This document shows positions 1 through 12,726 of a stretch of 64,000 bases of DNA, piece after piece. Every line of letters begins with the position of its first letter. The stretch's first letter is position 1. The stretch is from Muscardinus avellanarius (lineage: Eukaryota > Chordata > Mammalia > Rodentia > Gliridae), in assembly GCA_963383645.1 (NCBI GenBank), contig OY726573.1, positions 19,965,158 to 20,029,157 of the forward strand, given 5' to 3'. Under the pieces are notes generated by a model. The model was not told the origin of the DNA. It worked only from the letters and a program-made list of their open reading frames with translations, and did no database searches. The translations under genes and the position numbers were made by a program.

Positions 1-1075
1 CTCGATTCTTTCTGTATCTGCCGTTATGATTTAGATTTAATATCTAAAGACCACTTATGGGTTCTTTTAAGAACTGCACTACATTTTAAATGATCTTTGT
101 CTAAAAATTGGGTTAGAAATGTCAGAGTTTTTCAACTTGTCCGCAAGCTCTGTGAGGCTTTTTCTCAGTTTTGCATTTATTTTCCTTTTCTTTTTCTTTT
201 TTCTTTTTCTTTTTCTTTTTTTTTTTTTTTGTGTGTGTGGTACTGGAGATGGAACCCAGGGGCATACTACCTCCAAACTAAACCCCCAGCCCCATTTTTT
301 ATTCTGTATTTTGAAACAGGGTCTCACTGAGTTGCAAGGGCCTCTCACTAAGTAGTTGAGGCTGGCTGAGAACCCAAATCCTCCTGTCTCAGCCTCCCAA
401 ATGCTGGGATTACAAGCATGTGCCACCACGCCTGGCTTCAGTATTGTATTTCTGATGCCTAGTATAAAGCTGACACATCCTAAGGTTTCAGAAATAGTCA
501 CCATTTTGTACGTTGATGCAACATACAGCTTTACACTATACTAGTATATTGCATTTTGTTTTGTTTGGGTTTGGTTTTTTTTTTTTTTTTTTTTGCAGAA
601 CAGGGTATTGAACCTAGGGGCATTCTACCTCCAAGCTACACCTCCAGCCCTATCTTTTATTCTTTATGTTGAAACATAGTCTCAGTAAGTGCAGAGGACA
701 TAAGTAGCTAAGGCTGGCCTAGAACCTGGACTCCTCCTGTCTCAGGCTCCCACCTACTGGGATTACAAGCAAGCGTGCACTACCACACCCGACTTTTAGT
801 ATGCTGCATTTTGGTTTCTGGATGAAGAGAAGAAACAGGCCTTATAGTGTTTTGTTTTGTGTGTGGCTCTGGGGATTGAGCCCAGGGGCATTCTACCGCC
901 AAGGCATACCTCCAGCCGTATTTTAGTTTTATTTGGAAACAGGGTCTTGCTAGGTTGATGCAAGTCTCACTACTTGCTAAGACTATATTCAAATCTGCAT
1001 TTTTCCTGTCCCAGCTTCCCAAGTACTGAGATTACAAATTTGCACCACTATGTCCAGCTCGTATAGGTGGATTTT

Positions 1076-1140
1076 TTTCTTTTCTTTTCTTTTCTTTTCT
1101 TTTCTTTTCTTTTCTTTTCTTTTCTTTCTTTCTTTCTTTT
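1076..1140. repeat. (TTTTC)n pentanucleotide repeat
   Basis: About ten TTTTC units followed by TTTC units, grown from the T-rich start of an antisense SINE. Confidence 0.92.
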
Positions 1141-1146
1141 TCCTTC

Positions 1147-1575
1147 AGTACTGGGGATAGAACCCAGGGGCATTGTACCTCATAGCAATACCCTCAGCCC
1201 TATTTTTTTAGTCTTTTTATTTTTATTTTTATTTTTATTTATTTATTTTTTTTTTGTGTGGTACTGGGGTTCCCGGAAGCCCTTCTACCTTCGGGCTACA
1301 CTCCCAGACCTATTTTTACATTTTTTATTTGGAAACAGGGTCTCCTAAGCCAGCGCGCGCGGCTGGCTTCGAACCTGCGTGATCCTCCTGTCTCTGCCTC
1401 CCAAGCGTGGGGATTACAAGCGTGCGCCACCACGCCCGGCGAGTCTTTTTAATTTTGAAACAAGGTCTCACTGAGTTCAAAGGGTAAGTAGCTGAGGCTG
1501 TCTATGAGCTGTGATCTTATGGTCTCAGCCTCCCGAATGCTGGGATTACAAGAGTGTAACACCACTCCTGGCTCG
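1147..1575 (-). mobile_element. Antisense SINE split by a younger antisense SINE
   Basis: The tRNA-like end of one SINE (1147-1208) and its remainder (about 1452-1575) flank a complete short-subfamily SINE at about 1255-1441. The host SINE resumes where it broke off. The sequence agtcttttta is present on both sides (1209-1218 and 1442-1451) and looks like the target-site duplication of the younger copy. The inner copy keeps many CpGs and the GC hairpin of its subfamily, consistent with a recent insertion. Confidence 0.8.
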
Positions 1576-2440
1576 TATAGGTGTTTTAGAAAAGGTTTTT
1601 TTCTTTTTTTTTATCTTTTTCTTTTTCTTTTTTTTTTTTTTTTTTTGTGGTACTGAGATTAAACCCAGAACATTTTACTTTCAAGCTACACCTCCAACCC
1701 TGTTTTATTTTTTATTTTGAAACAGGATCTCACTAGGTTGCTGAAACTGTCCTCTAACCTGTGGTCCTCCTGCCTCAGCCTCCCAAGTACTGACTTTACA
1801 GGTGTGTGCCACCATGCCCAGTTCTATTTTATTTTATTATTTTATTTTATTATTTGTGGCACTAGGCATTGAACCTGGAGGTAGTCTGCCTCTGAGCTAC
1901 ACTCCCAGCCCTGTTTTATTTCCATTTTGAAACAGGTCTCACTGGGTTAATAAGAATTTCACTATTTACTAATGCTGTTCTCAAACCTGCAGTTCTCCTT
2001 TCTCTGCCTCCTTAGTACTAGGATTATAAGCATGTGCCACCATGCCGGGCTTCTATTTTACTTTTTAAATTAAAAAACTTTTTTTTTTTTTTTTTGCAGT
2101 ACTAGGGATTCAACCCCAGGACATTCTAACTCCAAGATACAATACAGCCTTATTTTTTATACTTTATTTTGAAACAGGGCCTCACTAAGTACCTGAGGCT
2201 AGCTACGAACCTGTGAACCTCCAGTCTCAGCCTCCCAAGGACTAGTATTGCACGCATTGCCACCATGCCTGGTTTATTTTATTTTATTGTAAACTGAGTC
2301 TCACTAGGTTGCTGAGAGTCTCACTAAGCTGCTGAGATTGGATTGAACCTGCAATTGATCCTTTTGTCTCAGCCTCCCAAGTACTGGGATTATACGCATG
2401 TACCACCATGCTCGATTTATTCCTTTTGTGTGTGTGTGTG

Positions 2441-2868
2441 TGGTACTGGGAATGGAACCCAGGGGCATTCTACCTCTGAGCTACACCCACAGCCCTATTT
2501 TTTTATTTATTTGAAAACAAGGTCTCACTGCTGGGTGTGGTGGCACATGCCTGTAATCCCAGCACTTAGGAGGCTGAGACAGGAGGATCACACAGGTTTG
2601 AAGCCAGCCTCAGCTACTTAGTGAGGCTCTCAGCAACTTAGTGAGACCCTGTTTTCAAGTAAAATATAAAATAGGTCTGGGAGTATAGCCCAGAGGTAGA
2701 ATGCCCCTGGGTTCCACCTCCAGTACCATCAAAAATAAAAATAAAATAAAACAGGGACTCGCTGAGTTGCAGAGGACCTCACTAAGTAGCCAAGGCTGTC
2801 CGCAAACCATGATCCTCCTGTTTCAGCCTGCCAAGTACTGGGATTACAATGTGTGCCACCACGCCTGG
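2441..2868. mobile_element. Antisense SINE interrupted by a sense SINE
   Basis: An antisense SINE starts at 2441 and breaks at about 2525 inside its ...ggtctcactg segment. A complete sense SINE fills 2531-2737, including its terminal cagtaccat and A-rich tail. The antisense one then resumes at about 2750 with ...acagggactcgctgag and ends at about 2868. The pair can form a long inverted duplex in RNA. Confidence 0.78.
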
Positions 2869-3774
2869 CCCTTTTTCTTCTTTTGAAACAGGTTTTTGTT
2901 TTGTTTCGGGTCTGGGGATGGAACCCAGGGGCATTCGACTTCTGAGTTACACTCTCTGCCCTACTTTTTTTATTCTTTATTTTGAAACAGGGTCTTTCTA
3001 AGTTGTGGGAGGGGCTCACTAAGTAGCTGAGGCTATCCACGAACCGCGATCCTCCAGTCTCAGCCTCCCAAATGCTGGGATTTCAAGCGTGCGCCACCAT
3101 GCCCGGCTCAACAGGTTTTACTAAGTTGCTGAGGTCACTTCCAATTTGCAATCCTTCTGTCTCAACCTCCCAAGTACTGGGGTTATAGGCATGCGCCACA
3201 GCACCTGTCTTTGATATTTTTCTACTTATAAAAAGAATACCAGCCAGGTGTCATGGTGTATGCCTGTAATCATGCTTCTTGGGAGACTGAGACAGGAGGA
3301 TCACAGATTCAAGGACAACCTCAGCAAGTAGTGAATCTCAGCAACCTACCAAGACCCTGTTTTAAAACAAAAGATAAAATTGAACTGGGGGATATAGCTT
3401 AGAGGTAGAATGTCCCTGGGTTCAATTTCCAATACCACACCCAAAAATGAATACCCATTATGTAGAGACTTAAAAAATATAGAAGAGTCTAAAAAAAAAA
3501 AAAAAAGAATTAAAATCTCACCACTTAAAAAACACCTCTCGCCGGGCATGGTGGCGCACGCTTGTAATCCCTGCTTGGGAGGCAGAGGCAAGAGGATCGA
3601 GGCCAGCCGCGCTGGTTTAAGAGACCCTGTTTCAAAAATACAGAAAATAGGTCTGGGAGTGTAGCCCAGAGGTAGAAGGGCTTCCAGGAACCCCAGTACC
3701 ACCAAAAAACAAACAAACAAACAAAAAAACACCTCTCAACATTTATCTGTGTACCCACTTGGTGTTTTATCTAG

Positions 3775-3776
<2 letters not shown>

Positions 3777-3824
<48 letters not shown>
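3777..3824. repeat. (GT)n microsatellite
   Basis: About 24 uninterrupted GT units. Confidence 0.95.
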
Positions 3825-3827
<3 letters not shown>

Positions 3828-5193
3828 CAGATGTTTTATATACATGTATTTATATTTTTTAAATCTAAATATTTTGTTTAAATGAGTTTTAATGATATGA
3901 TATGTAATTCCTTTAAAGGAAACTATTTTGTTGTTTATGCTATTTCATAGCATTCTTATTTAATATACCATTTTCCATGTCAATTATTTTTTTCACTCAT
4001 GTGTCTTTTTTTTTTAAACAGCATCTCACTGTGTTTCCCAGGTTTGCCTTGAACTTGTGGGCAAGTGATTTCTCCTGCTTCAACCTCTTGAGTAGCTGGG
4101 ACTATAGGACTATAGGCTTGTACCATGATACCCAGCTTTACTCTTTTTTTTTTTTGGTGGTACTGGGGATTGAACCCAGGGGCATTCTGCCTTTGAGGAA
4201 CACCCCCAGCCCTATTTTATTCTTTATTTTTTTAAACAGGGTTTCACTAAGTTGTAGAGGGCCTCACAAATTGCTGAGGCTGACCACAAACCTGGAATCC
4301 TCCTGCCTCAGCCTCTCAATTACTAGGATTATAGGCATGCAGCACCATGCCCCGCTAGCTTTACTCATTTTTATTATTTTTATTTTTTATGTTTTTGGGT
4401 GCTAGGCAGTGAACCCATAACCTCATTCATGATAAGTATACAATCTACCACTGAGCCACACCCCTAACCCTGATATTTTAACATTTTACTAACTTTGAAT
4501 AGTATTCCCATTTCAAAAATTACTAATTTGAGCCAGGATGGTGGCACATGGTTGTAATCCCAGTACCTGGGAGGCTGACACAGGAGGATTGAAGTTTCAC
4601 AGCCAACCTCAGCTAATTAGTAAGGCCCTCCACAACTTAGTGAAGCTCTGTTTCAAAATAAAGAGTAAAGGAGCTGGTCGTCGTGGTGCACATTTGTAAT
4701 CCCAGTACTTAGGAGGCTGACACAGGGGGATCCAGGTTCACGGTCAGCCTCGGCTACTTAGTGAGGCCTTTTGCAACTCAGTGAGACCTTGTTTCAAAAA
4801 ATAAAAAATAGGGCTGGGGGTGTAGCTCAGAGGTAGAATACCCTTGGGTTCCATCCCTAGTACTGCAAAAAAAAAATAAAAATAAAAAAGTAAAAAATAG
4901 GACTGGGGGTGTAGCTTAGAGGTAGAAGGCCTCTGGGTTCCACCCCCAGTATCACCAAAAAAAAAAAAAAAATACTAATTTGAACAAAGTTAATTTGAAG
5001 TATTTCAAGAACCCATATAAGCATTTGTGCCTTAATTGATTATTTTTCTCCTAAGGCTCTTAGTACGCCTAGTTTGTGTGTGTCAGGAGGACTCTTTCTG
5101 AACTTTAGAAGATTCAGAAGGTCCATTGTGCTTAAAGGTACAGTAGTTAATTGAGATAGCTTAATGTAATCTCTTTGTCTCTCCGTTCTCTAG

Positions 5194-5273
5194 TAAACAG
5201 TGGGGGCAAGACAGCTCTGAGTGAAGACTTTGCACAAGTGTATTCTTTGGCAGATGGGATTCGAATATGGATG
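5194..5273 (+). CDS. ZZEF1: ZZEF1 coding exon 1 of window
   Basis: An 80-bp exon. The acceptor is a pyrimidine-rich tract ending in ctctag and the donor is atg|gtaaga. Two bases of a split codon come first, then 26 codons containing the segment SEDFAQVYSLADGIRIWM, which matches remembered human ZZEF1 closely. It ends in phase 0. The other two frames contain stops, which fixes the frame. An alternative AG at 5199-5200 would break the phase needed for this reading. It lies in the large helical region upstream of the ZZ fingers and has no named domain that I can see. Confidence 0.9.
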
Positions 5274-7557
5274 GTAAGATTTTCCTTCCCATGAGATTTT
5301 GATATATATTAAATTTTCCTATTACGATATGGGATTAAGGTAAGTAGCACTCTTCTCAAGAATATAACTTCAGGATTAAAAAAAAAAATGTGGGCCAGGT
5401 ATTGTAGTGCACACTTATAGTCCTAGTACTTGGAAGACTGAGACTGGAGAATCACAGGTTCAAGGTCAGTCTCAGCAATTGAGTGAGGCTCTCGGCAACT
5501 TATTGAGACCCTGTTTCCAAATAAGAAATAAAATCGGTCTGGGGATGTAGCTTGGGGATAGAATACCTCTGGCTTCAATTCCCATTACCACACACACAAA
5601 AAATCAAAACCCTAATGTTCAGTGATATGAGTAGATATGAAATAATTTAGAACCCTTAAATAATAGTGTAATAATTGTTGAAAATACTGAGTAAGCAGCC
5701 TTCAGTTGAGCCCTCCTGACCTCTTTCAAATAACCCTAGAGGACATTCTATAGAACTCCTTAGACAGATGAAAAGGATTGCTTAAGGTACTGGGCAGCCT
5801 TTGACATTTCTAGGCATGAAACTGGAAACAATAAACACTAAGTTTAGAAACGTTTTTGTAGCCAGGGGTGGTGGTGCACACCTGTAATCCCAGTCCTTGA
5901 GATGCTGAGACTGGAGGATGGCAAGTTTGAGAACAGCCTCAGCAAGTAGCAAAACTAATGAGACTCTATTTCTGGGGATGTAGCTCATCACCAAGGTAGG
6001 ATGCCTTGGGTATAATCCGTAGTACAGGGAAGGAAGGGAGGGAGGAAGGGAGGGAGGGAGAGAGGAAGAAGAAAGGAGAGAGAAGGGAAGGACGGAAGAA
6101 AGGAAGATGTTTTTATTTCTTAGGCATGAAAATGAGTACCTGTATATTAGTATTTATAATTTTTATTTATGTACCTGTATCTTAAATGTTATATAGTAAT
6201 TGAGAAGAAAATCTTTAAATAACTATGCAGAGGATGGATAACAAAATTGAAAACCGAAGACTTAAGTGTGGTAGTTAGATGAGGATGGCTTGTTCAGTTG
6301 TGGAGATAAAATGATCAGTAGGACTTTGTGATTGGTGTGTATAAACAGGAAGGAGGAGTTTAGGATGGTAGCAGGTTCCTGGTGGGTGACTTGGAGTAGA
6401 AGCATTGACTAGGCACTAGTTACAAATCTAAAGTGAAGAGGTAAGTTTAGTTTATAACCTGTTGAGGATGAAGACAACTAAGTCACCTGAGGTATTCAGC
6501 TAGAGAATTCAGTAAATGAAAGAGTGACTGATGCTGCACAGTAATGTCAAGGCAGAGATGAGGAAAACTTCACATTATATACATGAATTTACCCAGGAAC
6601 AGACAGCCTTGGGCAGGATCCACAGGAACTAGAACATGGTCAAGGCCTGATACAAACTGGGTGGACAGAGGCCAAAGTGAGCAACATCTCACTTTAGTTT
6701 CTTTGTATAAGAAACTAAAAGGCTTTATCATCAGAACGATGGGACGAGGATCAGAAGAGTGTTGACAAGAGAAACCAAGGCGGTAGTGAAGCCTAAAGAA
6801 AAAAGGTGTCCAAGAAAGTCAGCTGCTGTAGACAAGTCAGGTAAAATGGGTTTGAAAGTCGATAAGACTCATTGTAGATTGTGCTTCTACTTTACCCTAG
6901 GGTGGACAGTTGAACAGCAGGCCAGGCTGCTCTTCAGTACTTTGTCCTCTCAAACATCATACATGGCCTCTGTCTGGGCTGTCGGCATTGTGGCTGTGCT
7001 GGAACTAAGCTCTCCATTCTCTCTGTGGAAGCCTTAGCATCACTCAGAAGTTTCCCTCATTCAGGGTAAAATAAGGTCAAGTTTTAGTGTAAGCTAGGTC
7101 TGGTGCTACACACCTGTAGTCCATCTACTCAGGAGATTGAGGCAGGAGAATTGCTCAGAAGTTTGAGACAAGCCTGAACAACAGTACAAAATCCTGTTTC
7201 AAATGTGATTTTTCATTTTTTTGGTCCAAGCAAGACCCTTTCTTTCATTAGACCTCATCTTCTTTGAACTAGGTAGACTTTAAGTTAAGGTCCTTCCAGC
7301 ACCAATGTTCTAGATTTTTTAAAATAGTAAAGTCATAGTTGAAGAGAACGCAGTTTTGCCGATATGTCTTTAGAGAACTTCAAAGCTGGAAGACCTCCAG
7401 GACAGATAAACACAGCTCAGCCTGTATCCTCAGCAGTTGGACAGTAGCTATAATGTCCTCCGTGCCCTCAGTACTCTGTGCTTTCAAAGTAATTTGCTAT
7501 AATTGCCTTTGGCACTGTGTCTGGAAAGCTTAACTGTGTGGTCAAATCCTCCCTCAG
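5274..7557. other. Intron between window exons 1 and 2
   Basis: It holds sense SINEs at about 5394-5593 and 5860-6028, and a purine-only (GGAA/GGGA)n tract at 6028-6107. At about 6230-6780 is diverged sequence that reads like an old medium-reiterated repeat of the same kind as 25950-29600. A B1-like monomer in sense lies at 7101-7205. Stretches at 6110-6230 and 6780-7100 look unique. Two short open frames at 6583-7037 lack any recognisable protein and are not called. Confidence 0.6.
6028..6107. repeat. Purine-rich (GGAA/GGGA)n tract
   Basis: About 80 bp of nearly pure purine on the + strand, placed at the A-rich end of a sense SINE. Mirror-like GA repeats of this kind can form triplex DNA. 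Confidence 0.9.
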
Positions 7558-7651
7558 TTAGAGGTGAAGCAAAAGTCCCTGATGAGTCTGGGGAACGAGG
7601 CAGAAGAAAAATGCAGTTCAGAAGCACCTGAGGCAAACCCGGAGAGCCTGG
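7558..7651 (+). CDS. ZZEF1: ZZEF1 coding exon 2 of window
   Basis: A 94-bp exon with acceptor ccctcag|tta and donor g|gtgagt. It starts in phase 0 and encodes 31 codons rich in E, K and S (segment LEVKQKSLMSLGNEAEEK), then one base of a split alanine codon completed by the next exon. The sequence looks like a charged, probably flexible linker. The following intron is the longest in the window at 16.3 kb, enlarged by L1 insertions. Confidence 0.9.
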
Positions 7652-8385
7652 GTGAGTATGTCTATGCCAGCTGTGGCTCAAAGTTTAGTTTCCTTTCAGA
7701 ACTTAGAGAAACTGTGCCTTGCCTTTTAGGTTACATTAGTTGAAGTCAAGTTGACTGAGAGAAAGTAATATTGGTGCTAAATGTCATTTCCAAGAAAATA
7801 CCAGAGGAGAAATTATTTATTAACATGCTGTAAGTGGAACAGCTTTCCAATTGCTTCTCTTAGGAGGCACCAGGTGCTCTTTGAGCTACATCTTATTTTT
7901 AAGTGTGCTCAAAAATGGTAAAATCAAACACTATTGTTTTTAGTTAAATCTTAATAGTTTCTTCATTTGTTTTGTAATACTGGGGATTGAACCCAGAGGC
8001 ATTCTACCTCTGAGATACGTCCCAACCAGCTCTATTTTATATTTGACACAGGATCTCGCTAAGGCTGTCCTTGAACCTATAATCCCCTTCTCTCAGCCTC
8101 CCAAGTATTGGGGTTAACGTTATGTACCACGATGCCCAATTTATGTTACTATTTTTTTTCTTTTCAATAAATAAAAAGCTATTTTGCCATTTTAATCAAG
8201 AATTAATTTGTGCAACTGTTTCCATTAGCTCTAATTTTCCATGTTATCAATTTTGCAGCAAATTAACAATGATTCTTTTTGTATATAATTATTAGTGGTT
8301 AATTTGACATTCATCATATTTAAAGTGGTTATTAATATAAACATCTTATTAGAAATGTCAAATTTAACATTTTTTGTATTTTATT
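7652..8385. other. Start of the 16.3 kb intron
   Basis: Unique-looking AT-rich intronic DNA with one antisense SINE at about 7976-8142. No coding signal was seen. Confidence 0.6.
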
Positions 8386-8573
8386 TTTTTAATTTATTTT
8401 TATTGGTGCATTGTAATCATATATCACATTGGAATACAAGACTTGAGAGGATATACAAGCACACATCATCCAATTAGCCCTCATCCAGTCCCCATCTCAT
8501 TCCCTCCCCCTCCCTCCATCCCATGCTTGTTTGGTGATTAACTTTGATACATTTATTTATGTACCTCCTGAGG
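8386..8573 (-). mobile_element. L1 (lineage B) 3' end, left half of an interrupted copy
   Basis: Antisense L1 3'UTR beginning with the A-rich tail (seen as T-rich) and the ttattggtgcattgtaat segment. The same 3'UTR recurs at about 17455-17640 and 59975-60126, which defines the lineage. The copy stops at 8573 because a different L1 inserted there. Its continuation resumes at 15816. Confidence 0.85.
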
Positions 8574-8992
8574 TTTTTTTTCTTCTAGAAATATACTTTA
8601 TTTTATTTTTTTAACAATTTTTTTATTGAACATAAATAGTATACATTTACACTATATTTGGTGCCCTCTCTCCCCCCACCCCCGTTTTCTCTTCCCCCCT
8701 CCCACCAATGGTTGTCCAGGTTAACCATGTCTTATTCATAATTTTACACATGTTCAGGTGTAGACCCTCATTAATCAAGATCGGCCTTTCTCCTCTCCTA
8801 TCTTTCCATTAAAACTTAGCTAGTATTTCCCCTCTAATATCTGGAGTCCCACTGGTATCCTTAGTGTTTTCTAGTTTGGGCATATTAGAGGAAACATGTG
8901 TATCTTCTCCTTCTGTGCTTGGCTGATCTCACTTAAAATGATGCTCTCCAGGGCTTTCCATCTTCTTGCAAATGATATAATTTTGTTCTTCT

Positions 8993-11929
8993 TTATGGCT
9001 GAATAGAATCCCACAGTTTTGCTATCCATTCATCTGTTGATGGTGATCTGGGTTGGTTCCATATTTTGGCTATTACAAATTGTGCTGCTATGAACATAGG
9101 TATGCATATGTTGCTGTATTTCTCTGAATTCAACCCCTTTGGAAAGATACCCAGGAGTGGTATAGCTGGATCATATGGTGGATCTATTCCCACCTTTCTT
9201 AGGAATCTCCACACAGATCTCCATAGTGGCTGAACGAGTTTGCACTCCCACCAACAGTGTAAAAGAGTTCCTCTTTCCCCACATCCTCGCCAGCATTTGT
9301 TGTTGTTTGATTTCTTTATGCTTGCTACTCTGACTGGGGTTAGATGGAATCTCAGTGTAGTTTTGATTTGCATCTCCCTGATGGCCAGTGATGAAGAACA
9401 TCTTTTCATGTATCTATTAGCCCTTTGTATCTCTTCTTTTGTGAAGTGTCTATTTAGTTCATTTGCCCATTTCTTGATTGGGTTGTTTGTTTTGCCAGTG
9501 TAGAGTCTTTTGAGCTCTTTGTATACTCTGGATATTAGCCCCCTATCAGAATGGTGGCTGGTAAAGATCCTTTCCCATTCTGTGGGCTTCCTCTTAAGGT
9601 TATTGATAGTTTCCTTTGATGAGAAGAAACTTTTTAGTTTGATGTTATCCCACTTGTTTATTCTTGCTTTAATTTCCTGAGCTTTGGGGGTTTTGTTGAG
9701 AAAGTTACTGCCTGTGCCAATATGTTGTAGTGTTGAACCTATGCTCTCCTCTATTAACTTCACAGTCTCAGGTCTAATTTCTAAGTCTTTGATCCATCTT
9801 GAGTTGATTCCTGTGTTAGGTGAGATATAGGGGTTTAGATTCATCTTTTTACAAATGGTTAGCCAGTTCTGCCAGCACCACTTGTTGAAAAGGCTGTCTT
9901 TTCTCCAGCATATGTGTTTGGCCCCTTTGTCAAAGATTAATTGACTAAAGATGTGTGGGTTTGTTTCTGTATCTTCTATTCTAATCCACTGGTCAGTATA
10001 TCTGTTTTTGTGCCAGTACCATGCTGTTTTTACTACTATTGCTCTATAGTATAGTTTGAAGTCTGGGATTGTAATGCCTCCTGCGTGTTTCTTGTTATTG
10101 AGAATTGCTTTGGCTATTCTAGGTCTTTTCTTTCTCCATATGAAGTTCATGATTGATTTTTCTAGGTCTCTGAAGAATGTCACTGGTATTTTAATGGGAA
10201 TTGCATTGAACCTATAGATCAGTTTTGGCAGAATGGCCATTTTGATGATATTTATTCTGCCTATCCATGAGCACGGGAGATCTTTTCATCTTCCAAGGTC
10301 TTCTTCAATTTCTTTCTTTAATGTTTTATAGTTTTTGTTGTAGAGGTCTTTTACATCTTTGGTTAGGTTTATTCCTAGGTATTTTATTGGTTTTGAGGTT
10401 ATAGTGAATGGAATTGTTGTTTTTGTTTCTTTCATTGTGGATTCGTTGTTTGCATAAAGAAAGGCCACTGATTTCTTTAGGTTGATTTTGTAACCTGCGA
10501 CTTTGCTGAATTTGTCAATCAGGTCCAGCAGTCTTTTGGTTGAGTTCTTTGGGTCTTCCAGATAAAGGATCATGTCATCTGCGAATAAGGATGATTTTAA
10601 TTCCTCTCTTCCTATGTGAATTCCTTTGATTTCCTTCTCTTGTCTGATTGCTGCAGCAAGAGTCTCAAGGACTATATTGAAAAGGAGTGGTGATAGTGGG
10701 CATCCTTGTCTTGTTCCTGACTGTAGCGGAAATTCTTGCAGTTTTTCCCCATTCAATATAATGTTGGCTTTGGGTTTGCAGTATATTGCCTTGATAATGT
10801 TGAGGTACTTTCCTTCTATCCCAATTTTTTTCAGTGTTTTTAACATAAATGGGTGTTGGATTTTGTCAAATGCTTTTTCAGCATCTATTGCTATGATGAT
10901 GTGGTTTTTGTTCTTGGTTCTATTTATGTGGTGAATAACATGTATTGATTTGCGTATGTTGAACCAGCCTTGTTTTTCTGGGATGAAACCGACTTGGTCA
11001 TGATGTATTATTCTCTTGATATAGTTTTGAATGCGTATAGCTAGTATTTTGTTTAGAATTTTTGCATCTATGTTCATTAAGGATATTGGTCTGTAGTTTT
11101 CCTTTCTTGAGGTATCTTTATTTGGTTTGGGGATTAATGTGATACTGGCCTCATAGAAGGAATTTGGAAGAGTTCCATCTCTTTCAGTTTCCCGGAACAT
11201 GTTATGAAGTATTGGTATTAGTTGTTCACTGAAGGTTTTGTAGAATTCAGCTGGGAACCCATCTGGGCCTGGGCTTTTCTTTGGTGGAAGAATTTTTATT
11301 GCCATTTCTATTTCTTTGGTTGTTATTGGTTGGTTTAGGCTTGCTATGTCCTCTTGGTTGAGTGTAGGAAGGTTAACTGTGCTTAGAAATCTGTCAATTT
11401 CATCCAGGTTTTCAAATCTATTGGAGTATAAATTTTTAAAGTAGTTTCTGATAATATTTTGAATTTCTTCACTATCTGTGGTGATATCTCCTTTTTCATT
11501 TCTAATTTTGATAATTTGAGTCGATTCTCTTTTTCTTTTGGTTAGGTTGGCCAGGGGTTTGTCAATTCTATTAATCTTTTCAAAGAACCAACTTTTTGTT
11601 TTATTGATTCTTTGAATTGTTTTTTTGTTCTCTATTTCATTTATTTCTGCTCTAATTTTGATGATTTCTTGTCTTCTGCTGGCTTTGGGAATAGACTGTT
11701 GCAGAATTTCTAGATCCTTGAGTTGTGTCATTAGGTTCTTTACTTGGTGGTTCTCCGTCCGTTTTATGTGGGCACTCAATGCAATAAACTTTCCTCTTAG
11801 TACTGCCTTCATGGTGTCCCATAGGTTTTGGTAGGTTGTGTCTCTGTTTTCGTTTGTTTCCATAAATTTCTTTATTTCTTCCCTAATTTCTGCTCTTACC
11901 CATTCGTCATTCAATAGTGTATCATTCAT
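8993..11929 (-). pseudogene. L1 lineage A ORF2, reverse transcriptase and C-terminal region (frameshifted)
   Basis: Two long frames cover this part: 547 codons (11929-10286) and 415 codons (10240-8993), separated by a frameshift near 10240-10286. The first holds the L1 reverse transcriptase with the [24 protein letters not shown] and LFADDMI motifs, and the catalytic aspartates are intact. The second holds the region with the [18 protein letters not shown] cysteine motif. It ends earlier than the copy at 17739, with a premature stop after a tryptophan-aspartate pair. Confidence 0.93.
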
Positions 11930-12069
11930 TCTCCATGAATTTGAATACTTTCTTTCGAGTTTCCTGTTGTTGATTTCTACTTTTATTCCATTGTGATCTG
12001 AAAAGATGCATGGAATTATATTACATTTTTTTAATTCACTGGTATTTTCTTTGTGTCCCAGGATGTGAT

Positions 12070-12681
12070 CTATTTTGGAGAAGGTTCCATGGGCTGCTGA
12101 GAAGAAAGTGTATTCTGTAGTTCCTGGTTGAAATACTCTAAAATGTCTATTAGGTCCATTTGGTTTATGGTTTCCTTTAGTTCTAAAGCGTCTTTACTCA
12201 TCTTTTGCCTTGAAGATCGATCCAGTGGTGTGAGAGGCGTATTAAAGTCTCCCAGAATTATTGTATTTGGGTCTACTTGGGATCTTATGTCCAGAAGGGT
12301 TTGTTTTACAAATGTGGTTGCACCCATATTTGGTGCATAAATATTTACTATCATTATATCTTCTTGGTGTATTGTTCCTTTTAATAAAAGGAAGTGCCCT
12401 GATTTGTCTCTTTTGATGTGTTTTAGTTTAAAGTCTGTTTTGTTGGATATCAGGGTTGCTACCCCTGCTCTTTTTTGGTCACTGGTGGCATGGTATATCT
12501 TTTTCCATCCTTTCACGTTCAGCCTGTGAATGTCTTTGGCTGTGACATGAGTTTCTTGCAGACAGCATATATTTGGATTATGTTTCCTAATCCACATTGC
12601 CAGTCTATGTCTTTTGATTGGTGAGTTAAGTCCTTTGACATTAAGAGATATTATTGAAATATGATTTTTGTTTTCTGCCAT
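12070..12681 (-). pseudogene. L1 lineage A ORF2, endonuclease domain
   Basis: 203 codons starting MAENKNHISIISLNVKGLNS. It has the APE-like endonuclease motifs: LNVKGLN near the start, QETH, IYAPN and the GDFNTPL motif. The frame breaks near 12070, about 140 bp before the reverse transcriptase frame begins at 11929. The start methionine lies about 45 bp after the ORF1 stop, as is usual for mammalian L1. Confidence 0.92.
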
Positions 12682-12726
12682 TTTGTGTTCTGTCTACTCT
12701 TGGGTGGTGTGATCTTTCTTCTTTAC

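Larger units (their letters stand above)
1..5193. repeat. SINE-saturated intron upstream of the first exon
   Basis: Almost every base belongs to dimeric SINEs or their A/T tails. Antisense copies lie at about 229-434, 591-793, 858-1060, 1147-1575 (nested, see separate entry), 1647-1822, 1856-2050, 2095-2272, 2280-2417, 2441-2868 (nested), 2905-3107, 3111-3210 and 4155-4353. Sense copies lie at 3241-3445, 3541-3704 (short subfamily) and a nested pair at 4531-4960. An older single ID-like unit, antisense, is at about 4385-4475. Simple repeats are the TTTTC tract at 1076-1140 and the (GT)n at 3777-3824. No exon was found; the short open frames here are SINE translations. Confidence 0.85.

Noticed and set aside
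229..434. tRNA genes suggested by A- and B-box-like words (for example ggttcgaa)
   Set aside because: They lie in the tRNA-like or 7SL-like parts of SINEs and do not fold as complete tRNAs.
6583..7037. Two overlapping small open frames that could suggest a short gene
   Set aside because: No recognisable protein, no splice or promoter evidence, and the region reads as diverged old repeat plus intron.
9240..9503. Plus-strand open frame within the L1 at 8574-15799
   Set aside because: It is the complement of L1 ORF2; the real coding sense is minus.
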